From Fidelibacterota bacterium (GTDB taxonomy: Bacteria; Fidelibacterota; Fidelibacteria; Fidelibacterales; Fidelibacteraceae), in assembly GCA_023134755.1 (NCBI GenBank), contig JAGLUM010000273.1:1-7015 (forward strand): a stretch of 7,015 nucleotides of DNA. Direction: 5' to 3'. The stretch's first letter is position 1. The number at the start of each line of letters is the position of its first letter. Shown here one piece after another: positions 6,205 to 7,015 of the stretch. A program made the position numbers and the translations under genes. The notes below the pieces were generated by a model, which had not been told where the DNA came from, did not search any database, and saw only the letters and a program-made list of their open reading frames with translations.

Positions 6205-7002
6205 TTAGAATAAATCTTTGTAGTTATCCACTGAATAGAATCTAAATTCTATCTCACGAAGATATTCCAGGGGACCTCCCGCTTTTACCCCTTCAACAAG
6301 CGAGGCAATTTGTTCTTGTGATTTATAGGCGAGAATTGCATTCAATTTCTTTTGAAAAACTTCGTCATCAGCTTCAATTTTTAAATTCGGGGCTGTGGGA
6401 AAATCACAGTAGACACCAAATTCATAGGCTGCCGGAGCGGCAGTGGGTTTGCCCAATTCCGGCCAGATATTTCCACCGGCATGGAACATAGAGATCAGGA
6501 CTTCCTGATATACGATTTTATGATCCGGGTGTAAATCCTCACCGGTTGGCAAAAATATGCGGGTGGGCTGAACTTTCCGGAAATAGTATGTGAACATGTT
6601 CTGTAATCCGGTGTATCCTTCAATAGCAGGATCGCCGGGTTTAGCTTTACGGCGGCCAACATAGGATGTTGTATCACAGTCGGGCAAGTTCGCAAAGAAA
6701 AAATGGTCATCATCTAAACCAATGATCTTGAAGGAATCTTCAGTTTCTTTCTGACGGATTTTTCCAATAGTGTTTTCCTGTTCCATATAACAATAACCCA
6801 TACCGCCGTCGGTTGCAACCAATGCATATACATCGATACCTGCTTCAATGGCAGCACGCATGGTAATTCCGGCTCCAAGCACAATATCATCATCATGCGG
6901 ACCAATAAATAACCACTTTTCTCCTTCTTTCCAATCGGGAAATAATTCTTTTAGATTATCAACAGTTTTTACGTCTTTTCCTGTGCGGCGTAAAAATTTC
7001 AT
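6205..7002 (-). CDS. PIG-L/LmbE-family zinc-dependent deacetylase
   Basis: This complete 265-residue protein belongs to the PIG-L/LmbE family, whose members remove acetyl groups from N-acetylglucosamine-containing molecules (chitobiose, GlcNAc-malate, GlcNAc-inositol). The metal site motif is GPHDDDI (34-40): H36 and D39 are the expected zinc ligands and D38 the catalytic base. The usual PHPDDE is changed to PHDDDI, losing the final Glu. ATDGGMGY (63-70) is the second family block, and HPDH (158-161) supplies the third zinc ligand. RQKETEDSFKIIGL (83-96) is the typical RxxE helix. No signal peptide is seen, so it acts inside the cell. AAAAGGAG lies 5 nt before the ATG. It is the first gene of the cluster visible here; more genes may lie upstream outside the window. 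A bacillithiol-type BshB role is possible, but the sugar-catabolic neighbours favour an amino-sugar substrate. Confidence 0.92.
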   Translation of the reverse strand: MKFLRRTGKDVKTVDNLKELFPDWKEGEKWLFIGPHDDDIVLGAGITMRAAIEAGIDVYALVATDGGMGYCYMEQENTIGKIRQKETEDSFKIIGLDDDHFFFANLPDCDTTSYVGRRKAKPGDPAIEGYTGLQNMFTYYFRKVQPTRIFLPTGEDLHPDHKIVYQEVLISMFHAGGNIWPELGKPTAAPAAYEFGVYCDFPTAPNLKIEADDEVFQKKLNAILAYKSQEQIASLVEGVKAGGPLEYLREIEFRFYSVDNYKDLF

Positions 7003-7007
7003 GTTCT

Positions 7008-7015
7008 CTCCTTTT
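7008..7015 (-). promoter_or_regulatory. ribosome binding site of the deacetylase gene
   Basis: AAAAGGAG on the minus strand, then AGAAC, then ATG at 7002. Strong site that confirms the start. The promoter, if any, is beyond the window edge. Confidence 0.85.

Overview
The window is AT-rich bacterial chromosome. Every protein gene lies on the minus strand; a tRNA lies on the plus strand at the left edge. The organism cannot be named from this sequence. The tRNA has no encoded CCA, the phosphofructokinase is of the pyrophosphate type, recA is followed by recX, and the intergenic spaces carry short degenerate repeats. This fits a non-model, probably anaerobic or fermentative environmental bacterium, but that is inference.

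Left part (1-1995). The 3' two-thirds of a proline tRNA (anticodon CGG) reads rightward into a hairpin terminator. It converges with recX and recA, which read leftward. The gap between tRNA and recX holds a long imperfect hairpin resembling a REP element, two small hairpins, and a 7-bp tandem repeat that runs into the recX stop codon. recA and recX are 5 bp apart and look co-transcribed and translationally coupled. A perfect 10-bp terminator hairpin with eight U separates recA from the operon upstream of it, so recA should have its own promoter in the roughly 60 bp before its start. I see no recognisable LexA box there.

Right part (1996-7015). Five minus-strand genes form a sugar-metabolism cluster. 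In transcription order they are a PIG-L/LmbE-type zinc deacetylase, a GATase1-like protein without the usual nucleophilic cysteine, a pyrophosphate-type 6-phosphofructokinase, a two-domain SIS protein resembling the isomerase half of GlmS, and a ROK-family sugar kinase. The last three are 21-22 bp apart and end at the terminator. A 160-bp gap with degenerate repeats lies before the phosphofructokinase. A small hairpin lies between the first two genes, so the cluster may be two or more transcription units.

Taken together the cluster suggests this flow: remove an N-acetyl group, phosphorylate the free amino sugar, deaminate and isomerise it to fructose-6-phosphate, then phosphorylate that to fructose-1,6-bisphosphate. 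The logic resembles the deacetylase-first chitin pathway known from Thermococcus. The individual families are recognised from sequence; the pathway is a hypothesis.
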